64,000 bases of DNA, taken from Rubripirellula tenax (GTDB lineage: Bacteria > Planctomycetota > Planctomycetia > Pirellulales > Pirellulaceae). Of the stretch, positions 45,264 through 54,726 are shown in pieces. The notes beneath the pieces are model-generated. The model was not told where the DNA came from and did no database searches. It saw only the letters and a list, made by a program, of their open reading frames with translations. The stretch is from the NCBI RefSeq assembly GCF_007860125.1, contig NZ_SJPW01000004.1, positions 218,372 through 282,371 on the forward strand, given 5' to 3'. Positions within the stretch are counted from its first letter, which is position 1. Every line of letters starts with the position of its first letter. The translations under genes were made by a program, and so were the position numbers.

Positions 45264-45687
45264 GGGATTACCCTCGCGAATAGGACTAGAAGATCAGAAC
45301 GGTGATACGAACTTTTTTTTGCCGCCGACAAGGCCTTTCACCCCAAAAAATTTCGAATTGGTGCTTGCGAATTCACGATAAGGCGGGGGGGGAGGGAGTC
45401 GAGGAAACGGGTGTCTCCGTTGCCCCAAAACTTGGTTTCCCAGCCCCTGCAAGTCGCCGAAACGACCTCTTTCGGCGGGTTAGCGGCCCTTTTAAAAACA
45501 CGTCGCTACCGACCGAATCGCCGAGAACACTCGAAAATGCGAATGAATCGACAAAGTTTTGCCACCAGGCTGGAAAGATGAATCTGCCCCTAGTTTGATT
45601 TGGCGAATGCCGAGCTACACTGGGTCCCACCCCCTCTCCTTCTGACCTTGTTCTTTATTCGATCCGGTTCTCAGCCGCTCCAACCCT
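45264..45687. other. Divergent intergenic region
   Basis: About 420 bases between the FeeM-like gene (minus) and the UDP-sugar dehydrogenase (plus), with no convincing gene. A weak plus-strand promoter may be TTGATT (45595-45600) and TACACT (45616-45621), 15 bases apart. A GC-rich tract with a run of G lies near 45384-45390. A plus-strand frame at 45302-45598 has no features of a protein. Confidence 0.45.
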
Positions 45688-47019
45688 ATGAAATCAACGC
45701 ACTGCTCTTCGCTTCTGAAACTGATCACGGATCGCAAATGCAATGTGGGTGTTATTGGCCTTGGGTATGTAGGGCTTCCGCTGATTGACGCTTTCGTCAA
45801 TGCGGGCTTTACATGCACCGGCATCGATGTGGATCAGTCGAAGGTGGACTCGCTCAAGGGTGGCAAGAGCTACATCAAGCACATTGACAGCAAAAAGATC
45901 GTCAATTGGCTTGCTAAGAAGCAGTTCGACGCTACCGCCGATATGGCGCGCATGAGTGAACCGGACGTTTTGTTGATTTGCGTCCCAACACCTCTGGACG
46001 ATGCACGCGATCCGGATTTGGGATATGTGATTCAGACTTGCGAGAAGATTTCGGAGGCGTTGCGAGCAGGGCAACTGGTTGTGCTCGAGAGCACGACTTA
46101 TCCAACGACGACGCGTGATGTGATGGTTCCGATTTTGGAACGAAGTGGTTTGAAAGCAGGAATCGATTTCTTCGTTGCCTATAGTCCTGAGCGTGAAGAT
46201 CCTGGGAATCCGAACTTCTCTGCTGCTGGAATTCCGAAAGTCGTCGGCGCGATCAATGACGAAAGTTTGGAAGTCGCTCGAGCACTGTACGAATCGGCGG
46301 TTGCAGGAACGGTGCCAGTCAGCAGTTGTGAAGTCGCCGAAGCTGCCAAAGTACTTGAAAACATCTACCGCGCCGTCAACATCGCTTTGGTCAACGAGTT
46401 GAAGATCTTGTTCGATTCCATGGACATCGATATTTGGGAAGTCATCAACGCGGCGAAAACCAAACCGTTCGGTTTCCACGCTTTCTATCCCGGGCCGGGT
46501 TTGGGTGGACACTGCATCCCGATCGACCCCTTTTACTTGTCGTGGCTAGCCCGCAAACAGGGATTGAACGCACGGTTCATCGAGTTGGCCGGTGAAGTGA
46601 ATCGTTCGATGCCCCAGTACGTGATTGCGCGTACGATGGAATTTTTGAACGAGGTTAAAAAGCCAATTCATGGCAGCAAGATCTGCATGTTGGGTGTGGC
46701 GTACAAAAAAGACGTCGACGATCCTCGCGAGAGCCCATCATTTGACTTGATGAAAATCTTGCTCAAACACGGCGCCGAACTGACCTACAGCGATCCTCAC
46801 GTGCCAACATTGCCGAAGATGCGGCATTACGACTTACCGCCGATGGAAAGCCAGAAATTGACGCCCGCATTCCTGGCGTCTCAGGATGCGGTCATCATTG
46901 CGACGGACCACTCGGACTTCGACTACGACCATATTGTCGCCAATGCTTCTTTGGTGGTCGATACTCGAAATGCGACCGTCGACGTCGTCAACCATCGCGA
47001 AAAAATTCGCAAAACCTAA
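45688..47019 (+). CDS. UDP-sugar 6-dehydrogenase (WbpA/UDP-GlcNAc dehydrogenase-like)
   Basis: A 443-residue NAD-dependent dehydrogenase that oxidises C6 of a UDP-hexose or UDP-HexNAc to the uronic acid. The Rossmann fingerprint is VGVIGLGYVGLPL (about residues 20-32), followed by VPTPLDD, ESTTYP, AYSPERE, and the catalytic Cys in LGGHCIPIDPFYL. The WbpA-type form is favoured over the UDP-glucose type because of the NPNFSAAGIPKVVG loop and the neighbouring epimerase and WecB, though the exact substrate is inferred. It supplies a uronate precursor to the locus. Confidence 0.9.
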   Translation: MKSTHCSSLLKLITDRKCNVGVIGLGYVGLPLIDAFVNAGFTCTGIDVDQSKVDSLKGGKSYIKHIDSKKIVNWLAKKQFDATADMARMSEPDVLLICVPTPLDDARDPDLGYVIQTCEKISEALRAGQLVVLESTTYPTTTRDVMVPILERSGLKAGIDFFVAYSPEREDPGNPNFSAAGIPKVVGAINDESLEVARALYESAVAGTVPVSSCEVAEAAKVLENIYRAVNIALVNELKILFDSMDIDIWEVINAAKTKPFGFHAFYPGPGLGGHCIPIDPFYLSWLARKQGLNARFIELAGEVNRSMPQYVIARTMEFLNEVKKPIHGSKICMLGVAYKKDVDDPRESPSFDLMKILLKHGAELTYSDPHVPTLPKMRHYDLPPMESQKLTPAFLASQDAVIIATDHSDFDYDHIVANASLVVDTRNATVDVVNHREKIRKT

Positions 47020-47026
47020 GCGATCG

Positions 47027-48010
47027 ATGACAAGCCAATCTAAACATTATCTCGTCACCGGTTGCGCCGGTTTCATTGCTTCCAGAGTCACAGCAATGTT
47101 GTTGGATCAGGGCCACCATGTGGTCGGGGTCGACAACATGAATGATTATTACGATGTCAGTCTGAAGCAGCATCGCGTTGACCAACTCGCTAACGACCGA
47201 TTCACGTTTCGGGCGATGGACATCGAAGACGAGCCGGATGTTGAATCGCTGATGGATTCGGCGCCGTTTGACGCGGTGCTTAATCTGGCCGCTCGGGCCG
47301 GCGTGCGATACAGCATGGAGAATCCGCGTGTCTACATGACGACGAATCTAATGGGGACGCTGAACTTGCTAGAGTCGATGCGTCGACGGTCGATCGGCAA
47401 GCTCGTGCTAGCATCCACCTCTTCGCTGTATGCCGGCCAACCGATGCCGTTTGACGAGACATTGTCGGTCAATACACCGATCTCTTCCTATGCGGCTTCG
47501 AAGAAGGCCGCCGAAATGTTGGCGCACTCGCATCATCATCTTTACGACGTTGATGTCTCTGTATGTCGTTATTTCACGGTATACGGCCCAGCCGGCCGCC
47601 CCGACATGTGCGTCTTTCGATTCATCCATTGGATTGACCAGGGTGAACCGATCGAATTGTTTGGCGATGGAACGCAGTCGCGCGACTTCACTTACGTGGA
47701 TGACATTGCTCGCGGCACGATTGCGGCAATCAAGCCAGTCGGCTTTGAAGTGTTCAATTTGGGTGGCGGAAACGAACCGGTCAGCCTGCTTGCGATCATC
47801 GAAAAGTTGGAAACGCTACTTGGGAAGAAAGCCAAGTTGACCCATCGAACATTTCACAAGGCCGACATCACGACGACCCAGGCCAATATTGCGAAAGCAC
47901 AGAAGCAACTTGGTTGGCAGCCGACTGTTGGATTGGATGAGGGGCTGGCTGCATGCGTGGACTGGTACCAATCGAATAAGCCGTGGTCGGCCGCGATACG
48001 GTTGCCGTAG
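47027..48010 (+). CDS. NAD-dependent UDP-uronate or UDP-HexNAc 4-epimerase
   Basis: A 327-residue extended SDR enzyme. TGCAGFIASRVTAMLL is the glycine motif, STSSLYAG contributes the catalytic Ser, and YAASKK provides the catalytic Tyr/Lys pair (SSYAASKKAAEM). RYFTVYGPAGRPDM and RDFTYVDDIARGT are family blocks of the uronate 4-epimerases (CapI/WbpP group). Start at 47027 is 7 bases after the dehydrogenase stop. Together with the dehydrogenase it probably makes a galacturonate-type sugar nucleotide. Confidence 0.9.
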   Translation: MTSQSKHYLVTGCAGFIASRVTAMLLDQGHHVVGVDNMNDYYDVSLKQHRVDQLANDRFTFRAMDIEDEPDVESLMDSAPFDAVLNLAARAGVRYSMENPRVYMTTNLMGTLNLLESMRRRSIGKLVLASTSSLYAGQPMPFDETLSVNTPISSYAASKKAAEMLAHSHHHLYDVDVSVCRYFTVYGPAGRPDMCVFRFIHWIDQGEPIELFGDGTQSRDFTYVDDIARGTIAAIKPVGFEVFNLGGGNEPVSLLAIIEKLETLLGKKAKLTHRTFHKADITTTQANIAKAQKQLGWQPTVGLDEGLAACVDWYQSNKPWSAAIRLP

Positions 48011-48117
48011 TAGTCGGGCAAAGGGCAGTCGGGCAGTGACGTCCTCTGATTCGCCACTCTCTATCCCCCATAGCCATCAGCTTGCAGACCAATTTTATCG
48101 ATCCCGAGGACAATCCT

Positions 48118-49239
48118 TTGCCAAAACGCTTTGCCATCGTTGCGGGCGCACGCCCAAACTTTATGAAGATCGCGCCGATCCTTCGGCAGCTTGATGCGCG
48201 CGAAAGTTTGGTGACGACGCTGATTCACACCGGGCAACATTACGATCGAAATTTGTCGGATGTCTTCTTTGATGATCTTGGGATTCGACGACCAGATTTG
48301 TCGCTGAATGTCGGTTCCGGTTCGCACGCACGTCAAACCGCCGACGTGATGGTCGCGATCGAAGATGTGTTGGTCGAAGCGGCGAAAAGAAACGAGCCCT
48401 ACGACCGCCTTGTTGTGGTCGGCGACGTCAATTCCACCATGGCAGCGGCAATCGCAGCGACTAAGGTTCACGTTCCGGTGGCACACGTCGAAGCGGGTTT
48501 GCGGAGCTTCGATCGTTCGATGCCTGAAGAAATCAATCGAATGGTCACCGATTCGATTTCGGATCTGTTGCTGTGTAGTGAACCCGCGGGCGTCGAGAAT
48601 CTGATTCGCGAAGGTCATCCACAATCGCGTGTTCACCTAGTCGGCAATGTGATGATTGACACGTTGTTGGTTCACTTGGAAAAAGCAAAGTCCCAAAACA
48701 CGCTTTCCCGTCTCGGTCTGTCGCCACAAAATTACGGCGTGGTTACTTTGCATCGGCCGTCGAATGTCGATGATCCGAAAATGTTGCATGAGTTGCTGGA
48801 GGTATTGGCGGGCATCTCGAATCAATTGCCGTTGGTGTTCCCCGTACACCCACGAACACGCGCTCGGATCACCGAGTTCGGATTCGAATCGATGTTGGCC
48901 AGCAATGCCCAGCTGCGTCTGCTTGATCCAATGGGCTATCTCGAGTTTCTTTGTTTGACGTCGCAAGCCAAGGTCATCGTCACGGACTCGGGCGGATTAC
49001 AAGAAGAGTCCACGGCGTTGGACGTACCTTGCTTGACCATGCGAGAAAACACCGAACGTCCGGTCACCTGCGACGAGGGTTCGGGCACATTGATTGGTCA
49101 GTCTGCGTCCAAACTGCGACAACAACTGGAGTCGGTGTTGGCGGGGACTTACAAGGTCGGCAAGTGCCCGACATTGTGGGATGGCAACGCGGCGGTTCGG
49201 ATAGCGGATGCCTTGGTCGGATCGGTGTGCAAGAGTTGA
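48118..49239 (+). CDS. wecB: UDP-N-acetylglucosamine 2-epimerase (non-hydrolysing)
   Basis: Interconverts UDP-GlcNAc and UDP-ManNAc. About 373 residues with FAIVAGARPNFMKIAPI at the N-terminus, VVGDVNSTMAAAIAA, HVEAGLRSFDRSMPEE with catalytic acidic residues, TLHRPSNVDD and SDSGGLQEEST. The TTG at 48118 is preferred because GAGGA stands 8 bases before it; an earlier in-frame TTG at 48082 has no ribosome site. The UDP-ManNAc product can be oxidised by the dehydrogenase upstream if that enzyme takes HexNAc, giving ManNAcA. Confidence 0.92.
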   Translation: MPKRFAIVAGARPNFMKIAPILRQLDARESLVTTLIHTGQHYDRNLSDVFFDDLGIRRPDLSLNVGSGSHARQTADVMVAIEDVLVEAAKRNEPYDRLVVVGDVNSTMAAAIAATKVHVPVAHVEAGLRSFDRSMPEEINRMVTDSISDLLLCSEPAGVENLIREGHPQSRVHLVGNVMIDTLLVHLEKAKSQNTLSRLGLSPQNYGVVTLHRPSNVDDPKMLHELLEVLAGISNQLPLVFPVHPRTRARITEFGFESMLASNAQLRLLDPMGYLEFLCLTSQAKVIVTDSGGLQEESTALDVPCLTMRENTERPVTCDEGSGTLIGQSASKLRQQLESVLAGTYKVGKCPTLWDGNAAVRIADALVGSVCKS

Positions 49240-49244
49240 CCGAT

Positions 49245-50288
49245 ATGAACATTGAAGTCTTGGCCTCAGACTTCGATTGGGCCAGTGATAGTGAATCGAT
49301 GCCGCCAGTGTGCGCCATGCCGCGATTGGCAGGACATCGTTCGCAGTGGCTTGCTGCGCTTGGCGACGGGTTTGGGCACCGCGGCTATTTGATCCGAGCA
49401 TCGGATGCGACGGGAACCAAGGGACTGCTTCCCGTGGTTTACGTGAAGGGGCCCATTTTTGGCAAGTTCTTGGTCAGTCTTCCGTACTTAAACACGGGCG
49501 GCGTTTGGGCCGCGACCACCAACGTTGCAACCGCGCTGGTTGATGCGGCATGCGATCTTTCCGACCAACTTGATGTCAAGTATTTGGAACTTCGTCACGA
49601 GGTGCCACTTGATCATCCGAAACTCAATTTTGATCGAACGGACAAAGTCCACATGCGATTGAAGTTACCTGAAACGGACGCCATTTTCGAAGACAAGTCG
49701 CTGAAGTCGAAAGTCCGCAGCCAGATCAAGAAAGCCGACGTTCACGAGTTGTCGGTGCATTTTGGTGGAAACGAATTCGTCGGCGATTTCTATGACGTGT
49801 TCGCCCGCAATATGCGAGACCTAGGAACACCGGTATTCGCAAAGAGACTTTTCGCTTCGATCGTGCGTCGGTTCGACGGAGACGCCGAGTTCTGTGTCGT
49901 CCGTAAGGCGGGCCAAACGATTGCCGCCGGATTGATCACGCACGAATCGGGGGTCAGCGAAGTTCCCAGCGCCAGTTGCTTGCGAGACTTCAATCATACC
50001 AACGCCAATATGATGATGTATCGTCACTTGATTCGACGATCGATTGAAAAGGGAAGTCAGACCTTCGATTTTGGTCGCAGCAGCCAAGGCAGCGGCACCT
50101 ATCGGTTCAAGGCCCAGTGGGGCGCGCTACCGCACGAAGCGACGTGGCAGTACTATGTTCGAAAGGGCGATCCCAATGACATGCGTCCCGATGCTGGCGG
50201 GAATCAAAGGCTTATCCGAGTCTGGCAAAAACTTCCTGTCTGGTTAACTCGGCTGGCCGGCCCGATGATCGTTCGCGGCATTCCTTAA
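49245..50288 (+). CDS. FemAB-like protein, PEP-CTERM-system associated
   Basis: A 347-residue GNAT-related peptidyltransferase-like protein. The duplicated GNAT fold is seen as WLAALGDGFGHRGYLIRA early and FCVVRKAGQTIAAGLITHE later, with MMMYRHLIRRSIEKGSQTFD and FDFGRSSQGSGTYRFKAQWG near the end, blocks typical of the PEP-CTERM FemAB family. Its role in those systems is unresolved; aminoacyl transfer to an unknown acceptor is the general hypothesis. ATG at 49245 is 5 bases after the WecB stop, so it is in the same operon. Confidence 0.82.
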   Translation: MNIEVLASDFDWASDSESMPPVCAMPRLAGHRSQWLAALGDGFGHRGYLIRASDATGTKGLLPVVYVKGPIFGKFLVSLPYLNTGGVWAATTNVATALVDAACDLSDQLDVKYLELRHEVPLDHPKLNFDRTDKVHMRLKLPETDAIFEDKSLKSKVRSQIKKADVHELSVHFGGNEFVGDFYDVFARNMRDLGTPVFAKRLFASIVRRFDGDAEFCVVRKAGQTIAAGLITHESGVSEVPSASCLRDFNHTNANMMMYRHLIRRSIEKGSQTFDFGRSSQGSGTYRFKAQWGALPHEATWQYYVRKGDPNDMRPDAGGNQRLIRVWQKLPVWLTRLAGPMIVRGIP

Positions 50289-50297
50289 CGGTGGCGG

Positions 50298-50972
50298 GTG
50301 ACGACTATCGCGAGTAACCCAGCCATGACTGATGATGATCGAAGCCTCGTCGAATCTCGACGCGCACGACGTTGGCGTTTGAGATTTTGGTTGTCTTGGG
50401 TCGCGTTCGCAATCATTGGCTTGGCAACCTCCATACCCACTGTGCGAGGTTGGTTGATTTCCCCCCTGCACGTTCACGACGTCACGGCGCGAGGTGAATT
50501 GGCATACGTTATGGCGGGCGGCCCCGCCGTTTGGGAGCGATTGCGAGCGGCATCGGATTTGTTTCACGAGGATCGCGTTTCACAAATCTATTTGCTACGC
50601 GAAGACGAATTGGCCGGCTTCAACTACGTCCAACATCAAAAAGAATCTCGTTTACAACGAGAAATTGCCTACCTGGGACTGTTCGGTGTGCCACCCGATC
50701 GGATCCGATCGGTGTCTGCGGATCCCGATGATTGGCTAAGCTCTCGAAGCGAGGCGGTTGGACTAGCCAACGCGCTCAATACGCCGGCCAACATCGTGGT
50801 CGTTACTTCGTCACCGCATACTCGCCGAAGTCTTTTGTGCTTTCGCCGCACGCTTGGACCCGATTGCAAAGTCTCGATTTACGCGGCGAGCGAGCCAAAC
50901 GAGGGCAGCGAAATGTTCTCGCCGATTTGGATCGAGTACGCCAAATTGCTAGTCTATTGGATATGCGTTTAA
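50298..50972 (+). CDS. DUF218/YdcF-like membrane protein
   Basis: A 224-residue protein with one N-terminal TM helix (about 31-48) and a periplasmic alpha/beta domain of the ElyC/SanA/YdcF type (AYVMAGGPAVWERLRAAS, IYLLREDELAGF, SSRSEAVGLANALNTP). The family is tied to envelope integrity and polysaccharide carriers. Start is GTG 50298 or ATG 50325; neither has a clear Shine-Dalgarno. It follows FemAB by 10 bases and may recycle or monitor an undecaprenyl intermediate, which is inferred. Confidence 0.75.
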   Translation: MTTIASNPAMTDDDRSLVESRRARRWRLRFWLSWVAFAIIGLATSIPTVRGWLISPLHVHDVTARGELAYVMAGGPAVWERLRAASDLFHEDRVSQIYLLREDELAGFNYVQHQKESRLQREIAYLGLFGVPPDRIRSVSADPDDWLSSRSEAVGLANALNTPANIVVVTSSPHTRRSLLCFRRTLGPDCKVSIYAASEPNEGSEMFSPIWIEYAKLLVYWICV

Positions 50973-51008
50973 CTGGACCTAGAACTCGACGCTGAGAGAT
51001 TGCACGTT

Positions 51009-51485
51009 ATGAATCGTTATCGAATAAGTCTGTGTGCCGCGGGACTGGCGTTCTTTGCTTCGAGCGCGATCGTGGTCAGCCACCGATGGGCCAACGCACA
51101 GGATGCAACGGAGATACAGGGCGGAAGCACCGCAGCGATCACCGACAAAATTCGGTACGGCGATGTTCCGCCGGCGGCTCTGTTGACCGAACGAGGTCGG
51201 CAGTTGGCCGAGGAACTGGGCCATTTGGAACGTAGCAAAGCGTCGATGGGCGCTCGGCACCCGTCTAGGGCGGCGATCGATGCCCAAATGGAATCGATTC
51301 GCCGTGAATTGAAAGCATGGGCTTCGGCGCCGGAAATGACCGCCGAGACGGACGAAAATCCTTTCGCCGAGCGAGACGCGGCGCCGCAGATGAACGGAGT
51401 CGACTTGAGGCAATTGGTGCTGATTTTGACCGAACGGGTCGAACGGCTCGAACGAAAGGTGACGGCGTTAGAGCGACGTCAGTAG
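51009..51485 (+). CDS. Small exported coiled-coil protein, function unknown
   Basis: A 158-residue protein with an N-terminal signal anchor (CAAGLAFFASSAIVV) and a final 25-residue heptad region LRQLVLILTERVERLERKVT. The middle is Glu/Arg rich and likely helical. No known family. It precedes the ABC exporter genes by 129 bases and may be a periplasmic companion. Confidence 0.6.
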   Translation: MNRYRISLCAAGLAFFASSAIVVSHRWANAQDATEIQGGSTAAITDKIRYGDVPPAALLTERGRQLAEELGHLERSKASMGARHPSRAAIDAQMESIRRELKAWASAPEMTAETDENPFAERDAAPQMNGVDLRQLVLILTERVERLERKVTALERRQ

Positions 51486-51614
51486 TGGAAGTCCGCCTCG
51501 ACTCGAACGGAGCGAATTTGGTAACGGGGGTAAAGATGGCGTTCGGTATCACCGATAAACTGCTGATGCCCGCTACAAATTACCACTCATACCTCTCCTT
51601 TTTGATCGAGCGCG

Positions 51615-52742
51615 ATGCTTTGGAACATTGCCACGCGCACCCTGTTTCACGACCGCGGGAAACTTGTGGCCGGATTGGTTGGCGTTATTTTTTCCGTCGT
51701 TTTGGTGAATATCCAAGGCGGTTTGTTCTTCGGATTGATCCGCAAGGCCAGCTTGCTGATCGATAACGGGAATGCCGACATTTGGGTCGGACACCGCGGC
51801 ATGCACAACGTCGACTTTCCGCACGATATCCCCGAGCGGTGGATTCATCGTGTGCGCAGTATCCCTGGGGTCCGCGAAGCCGAACCGATGCGAATCGGCT
51901 TTTCCGAAATCACGCTTCCCGGTGGTGGCTTTGAAGGCACGATGGTGGTGGGGCTGAGTCCCCACACCGACCTTGGTCGCGCCTACGAACTCCATGAAGG
52001 GCCTGACGACGCGCTCAGCCATATTCACGGCGTGATCGTTGACGCCTGCGACGATGACAAACTCGATTCACCTGCGATCGGTTCGTTTCGGGAACTTGGT
52101 GGACGGCGCGTGAAAATCATTGGCAAGTCGTATGGCATCCTCAGTTTCTTGGTCACGCCCTACGTCTTCACGACGTACGACCATCACAACGAATTGACGG
52201 GCAGCGATCCCACGATGGCATCGTACTTCTTGGTTCGCTTAACGCCAGGCGTCGATGCCGATGCGGTTTGCAGCGAGATCAACCAGCGGCTTGACGATGT
52301 GACGGCGCTGACGGCGGAAGACTTTGCCGATCGCAGCGTGCACTACTGGCTGACCCGAACCGGGTTGGGGATCAGTTTCGGTGCGGCGACGGCTCTGGGA
52401 TTGTTGGTCGGATTGGTGATGGTCGCACAGACACTGTACGCGATGGTCTTGGACCGGATTACCGAGTTCGCGACTCTGAAAGCAATCGGATCGACCGAGC
52501 GAGAGATCTTGTTGCTTTTGGGAGCTCAGAGCTCGCTTGTTGCCAGCATCGGCATCGCGATCGGCATCGTAACAAGCATCGTGATCCAACAGCTTTTCAG
52601 CACCCCGCGTGCCGAGATTATGTTTTCGCCAAAGCTCTATGCGGGCAGCGCAATTTTAGTGTTTGTGATTTGCCTCGCTGCATCGGGGTTGCCGTATTTG
52701 CGAGTTCGCCAGGTCGACCCTCATTCGATTTTGCAAGGCTGA
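51615..52742 (+). CDS. ABC transporter permease (DevC/MacB-like FtsX family)
   Basis: A 375-residue permease with four TM helices: one near residues 16-40, then a large extracellular domain to about 250, and three C-terminal helices ending GLPYLRVRQVDPHSILQG. Such permeases of the DevBCA type work with an ATPase and a membrane-fusion protein, both encoded next, to export lipids or glycolipids. Start ATG 51615 is preceded by a weak GAGCG. Confidence 0.9.
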   Translation: MLWNIATRTLFHDRGKLVAGLVGVIFSVVLVNIQGGLFFGLIRKASLLIDNGNADIWVGHRGMHNVDFPHDIPERWIHRVRSIPGVREAEPMRIGFSEITLPGGGFEGTMVVGLSPHTDLGRAYELHEGPDDALSHIHGVIVDACDDDKLDSPAIGSFRELGGRRVKIIGKSYGILSFLVTPYVFTTYDHHNELTGSDPTMASYFLVRLTPGVDADAVCSEINQRLDDVTALTAEDFADRSVHYWLTRTGLGISFGAATALGLLVGLVMVAQTLYAMVLDRITEFATLKAIGSTEREILLLLGAQSSLVASIGIAIGIVTSIVIQQLFSTPRAEIMFSPKLYAGSAILVFVICLAASGLPYLRVRQVDPHSILQG

Positions 52743-52746
52743 TCGC

Positions 52747-53607
52747 ATGTCAATTCAATCTCAATCTGACGCTTCGATGCCGGCCGGCGATCCGGTCGTG
52801 CCTCGCGTTTTGCCAGCTCACTTGGCGATGGACGTCGACGGGTATGCGCCCGCTGCCGTCCCTGGACCAACACCTGCACACACACCGGCACCTGTCGCGG
52901 TGCCAACGGCGGCGCCCGCGCGGCGATCTGTCGAACAGGACGTCGTCTTGAACGCGATCGGCGTTCGCAAGGGATATGTCATCGGCGGCAAAAAACATTG
53001 GGTACTCAACGGCGTCGACTTTCACGCCCGCGCCGGCGAATGTGTTTTCTTGTCAGGCCCTTCCGGCAGCGGTAAAAGCACGTTGCTATCGATCATCGGT
53101 TGCCTACTTGAAAGTGACAAAGGCGAGATCCACTTGGCCGGTCAGCGGGCCGATCTGTTGTCGGTCAGCCAGCGGACAGCGATGCGCCGCGACAACATCG
53201 GCTTTGTGTTTCAAAGATTTCAACTCATCCGCGGATTGTCGGCCAAAGACAATGTTGCCGTCCCGCTGACGATGCAAGGGATGCCGCTGGCGAAAGCTCG
53301 CGAGCGTGCCAGTGAGATGCTTCGGCGAGTAGGGCTAGAAACGCATCGCGATCAATTGCCGACTTCAATGAGTCCCGGGCAGTGCCAACGCGTCGCGCTG
53401 GCTCGGGCGGTGGTCACGTCGCCACGGTTGCTGCTGGCCGACGAGCCGACGGCCGCTCTGGATAGCAAGTCGGGACGCGAAGTGATGGAACTACTGCGTG
53501 AGCTGGTTGATTCGACGGGGGCTGCGACGATCGTAGTGACTCACGACCCTCGAATTTCCGCCTATGCGGATCGAATTTGTGAGATCGAAAACGGATTGTT
53601 GACATGA
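52747..53607 (+). CDS. ABC transporter ATP-binding protein (DevA-like)
   Basis: A 286-residue ATPase. The first 60 residues are Pro/Ala-rich (PGPTPAHTPAPVAVPTAAPA) and unlike the usual family, where the domain begins at once. The catalytic region has Walker A SGPSGSGKST (Lys110), a FQRFQ Q-loop, signature SMSPGQCQRVALARA, Walker B LLLADEPTAALD and a VVTHDP switch. The signature reads MSPGQ rather than LSGGQ, still compatible with function. It overlaps the membrane-fusion gene by 4 bases and follows the permease by 4 bases. Confidence 0.93.
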   Translation: MSIQSQSDASMPAGDPVVPRVLPAHLAMDVDGYAPAAVPGPTPAHTPAPVAVPTAAPARRSVEQDVVLNAIGVRKGYVIGGKKHWVLNGVDFHARAGECVFLSGPSGSGKSTLLSIIGCLLESDKGEIHLAGQRADLLSVSQRTAMRRDNIGFVFQRFQLIRGLSAKDNVAVPLTMQGMPLAKARERASEMLRRVGLETHRDQLPTSMSPGQCQRVALARAVVTSPRLLLADEPTAALDSKSGREVMELLRELVDSTGAATIVVTHDPRISAYADRICEIENGLLT

Positions 53608-54719
53608 GCCAAACCAACACCATCTTGATCACGCTTGTCGTGTGCTGTTGTGGGATCGCAATCGCCGAAACTCAACGGCGCAACAACGTCGCGACACAGA
53701 GTGATGTCATCAAACCAACGCCGACTCGGTTTGTGGGGCAAACGATCCGCGCGCCCGGTCGCATCAAAGGTTTGACCGAGGAAATCGGCCTGCGCGCACA
53801 AATCCTGGAACCCATCGAACAGGTTCACGTTCGGTTGGGCGACCGAGTGAAGGCCGGCGACTTGCTGGTTTCATTGGACAGCCGGTCCCTGGAATTCAAG
53901 CGTGACCTCGCCGTGGCTGTCTTAGAAGAGAGCCAGGCTCGATTGTCGCGTCTGAGGAACGGAGCTCGCGAGAGTGATCTCGATGTGGCGCGTCGTGAAT
54001 TTGATGCGGCCGTCGCTCGATTGGAATCAGCAACCGCTCGACTTGCGCGATACAAACGCCTTTTCGAATCTGATGCCATCAGCGAACAAGAATTCGAGGA
54101 CGCAAAGTTTGAATTTCAAAGCCTGAGCGCGGTAGCCGACGTCGCGAAAAACCAACTCAAATCGCTGCAAGATCCCGCCAGAGCAGAAGATATCGAGGCC
54201 GCCGAATCGGCGGTGCGGGCAGCACGTGCGAAACTGTCGATTGCCGAAGACCAATTGCGGCGAACGAAGATCATTGCGCCCATCGACGGTACGATCCTGA
54301 AAATTGACGCCAGGGTTGGCGAGCTTCCCGTGGAAACAATCGTCGAACCGTTGATCATCATGTGCAACACACAGCGTCAGCGTGTACTTGCTGAGGTCGA
54401 TGAATTTGACGCGTTGAGGGTGATGGTCGGACAGCCTTGCGAATTGCTCGCCGAGTGTTTCGAAGGTGTGATCGCTCGCGGCACAGTGACCGAGGTCGAA
54501 CCGCGTATGGACCGCAAGAAACGGTTCGGGCAATGGGCCGGTGAGCGGCTGGATTCATTCAGTCGACGTATCTGGGTCGATCTGGACAGCGACAGTCCAA
54601 TGATGCCTGTGGGGTTGCCCGTGCGAACGATCATCCAGATCGATCAACCGGATCACGAGACCAGCGTCGAAGCAGTGATCAATCATGCCGAGCCGAAACC
54701 GGTCATTGGAACGCTGTAA
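53604..54719 (+). CDS. HlyD/DevB-like membrane-fusion protein
   Basis: A 371-residue periplasmic adaptor. The N-terminus is a short TM helix (TILITLVVCCCGIAIA), followed by a lipoyl half (HVRLGDRVKAGDLLVSLDS), a long antiparallel coiled-coil hairpin (about 95-210) and a beta-barrel with the second lipoyl half (TKIIAPIDGTILKIDARVGE). It should link the ABC permease to an outer-membrane partner, not seen here. The start overlaps the ATPase stop. Confidence 0.9.
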   Translation: MSQTNTILITLVVCCCGIAIAETQRRNNVATQSDVIKPTPTRFVGQTIRAPGRIKGLTEEIGLRAQILEPIEQVHVRLGDRVKAGDLLVSLDSRSLEFKRDLAVAVLEESQARLSRLRNGARESDLDVARREFDAAVARLESATARLARYKRLFESDAISEQEFEDAKFEFQSLSAVADVAKNQLKSLQDPARAEDIEAAESAVRAARAKLSIAEDQLRRTKIIAPIDGTILKIDARVGELPVETIVEPLIIMCNTQRQRVLAEVDEFDALRVMVGQPCELLAECFEGVIARGTVTEVEPRMDRKKRFGQWAGERLDSFSRRIWVDLDSDSPMMPVGLPVRTIIQIDQPDHETSVEAVINHAEPKPVIGTL

Positions 54720-54726
54720 CGCAAGA

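Noticed and set aside
45302-45598. Plus-strand frame in the divergent intergenic region
   Set aside because: No start signal, low-complexity peptide and no family resemblance.
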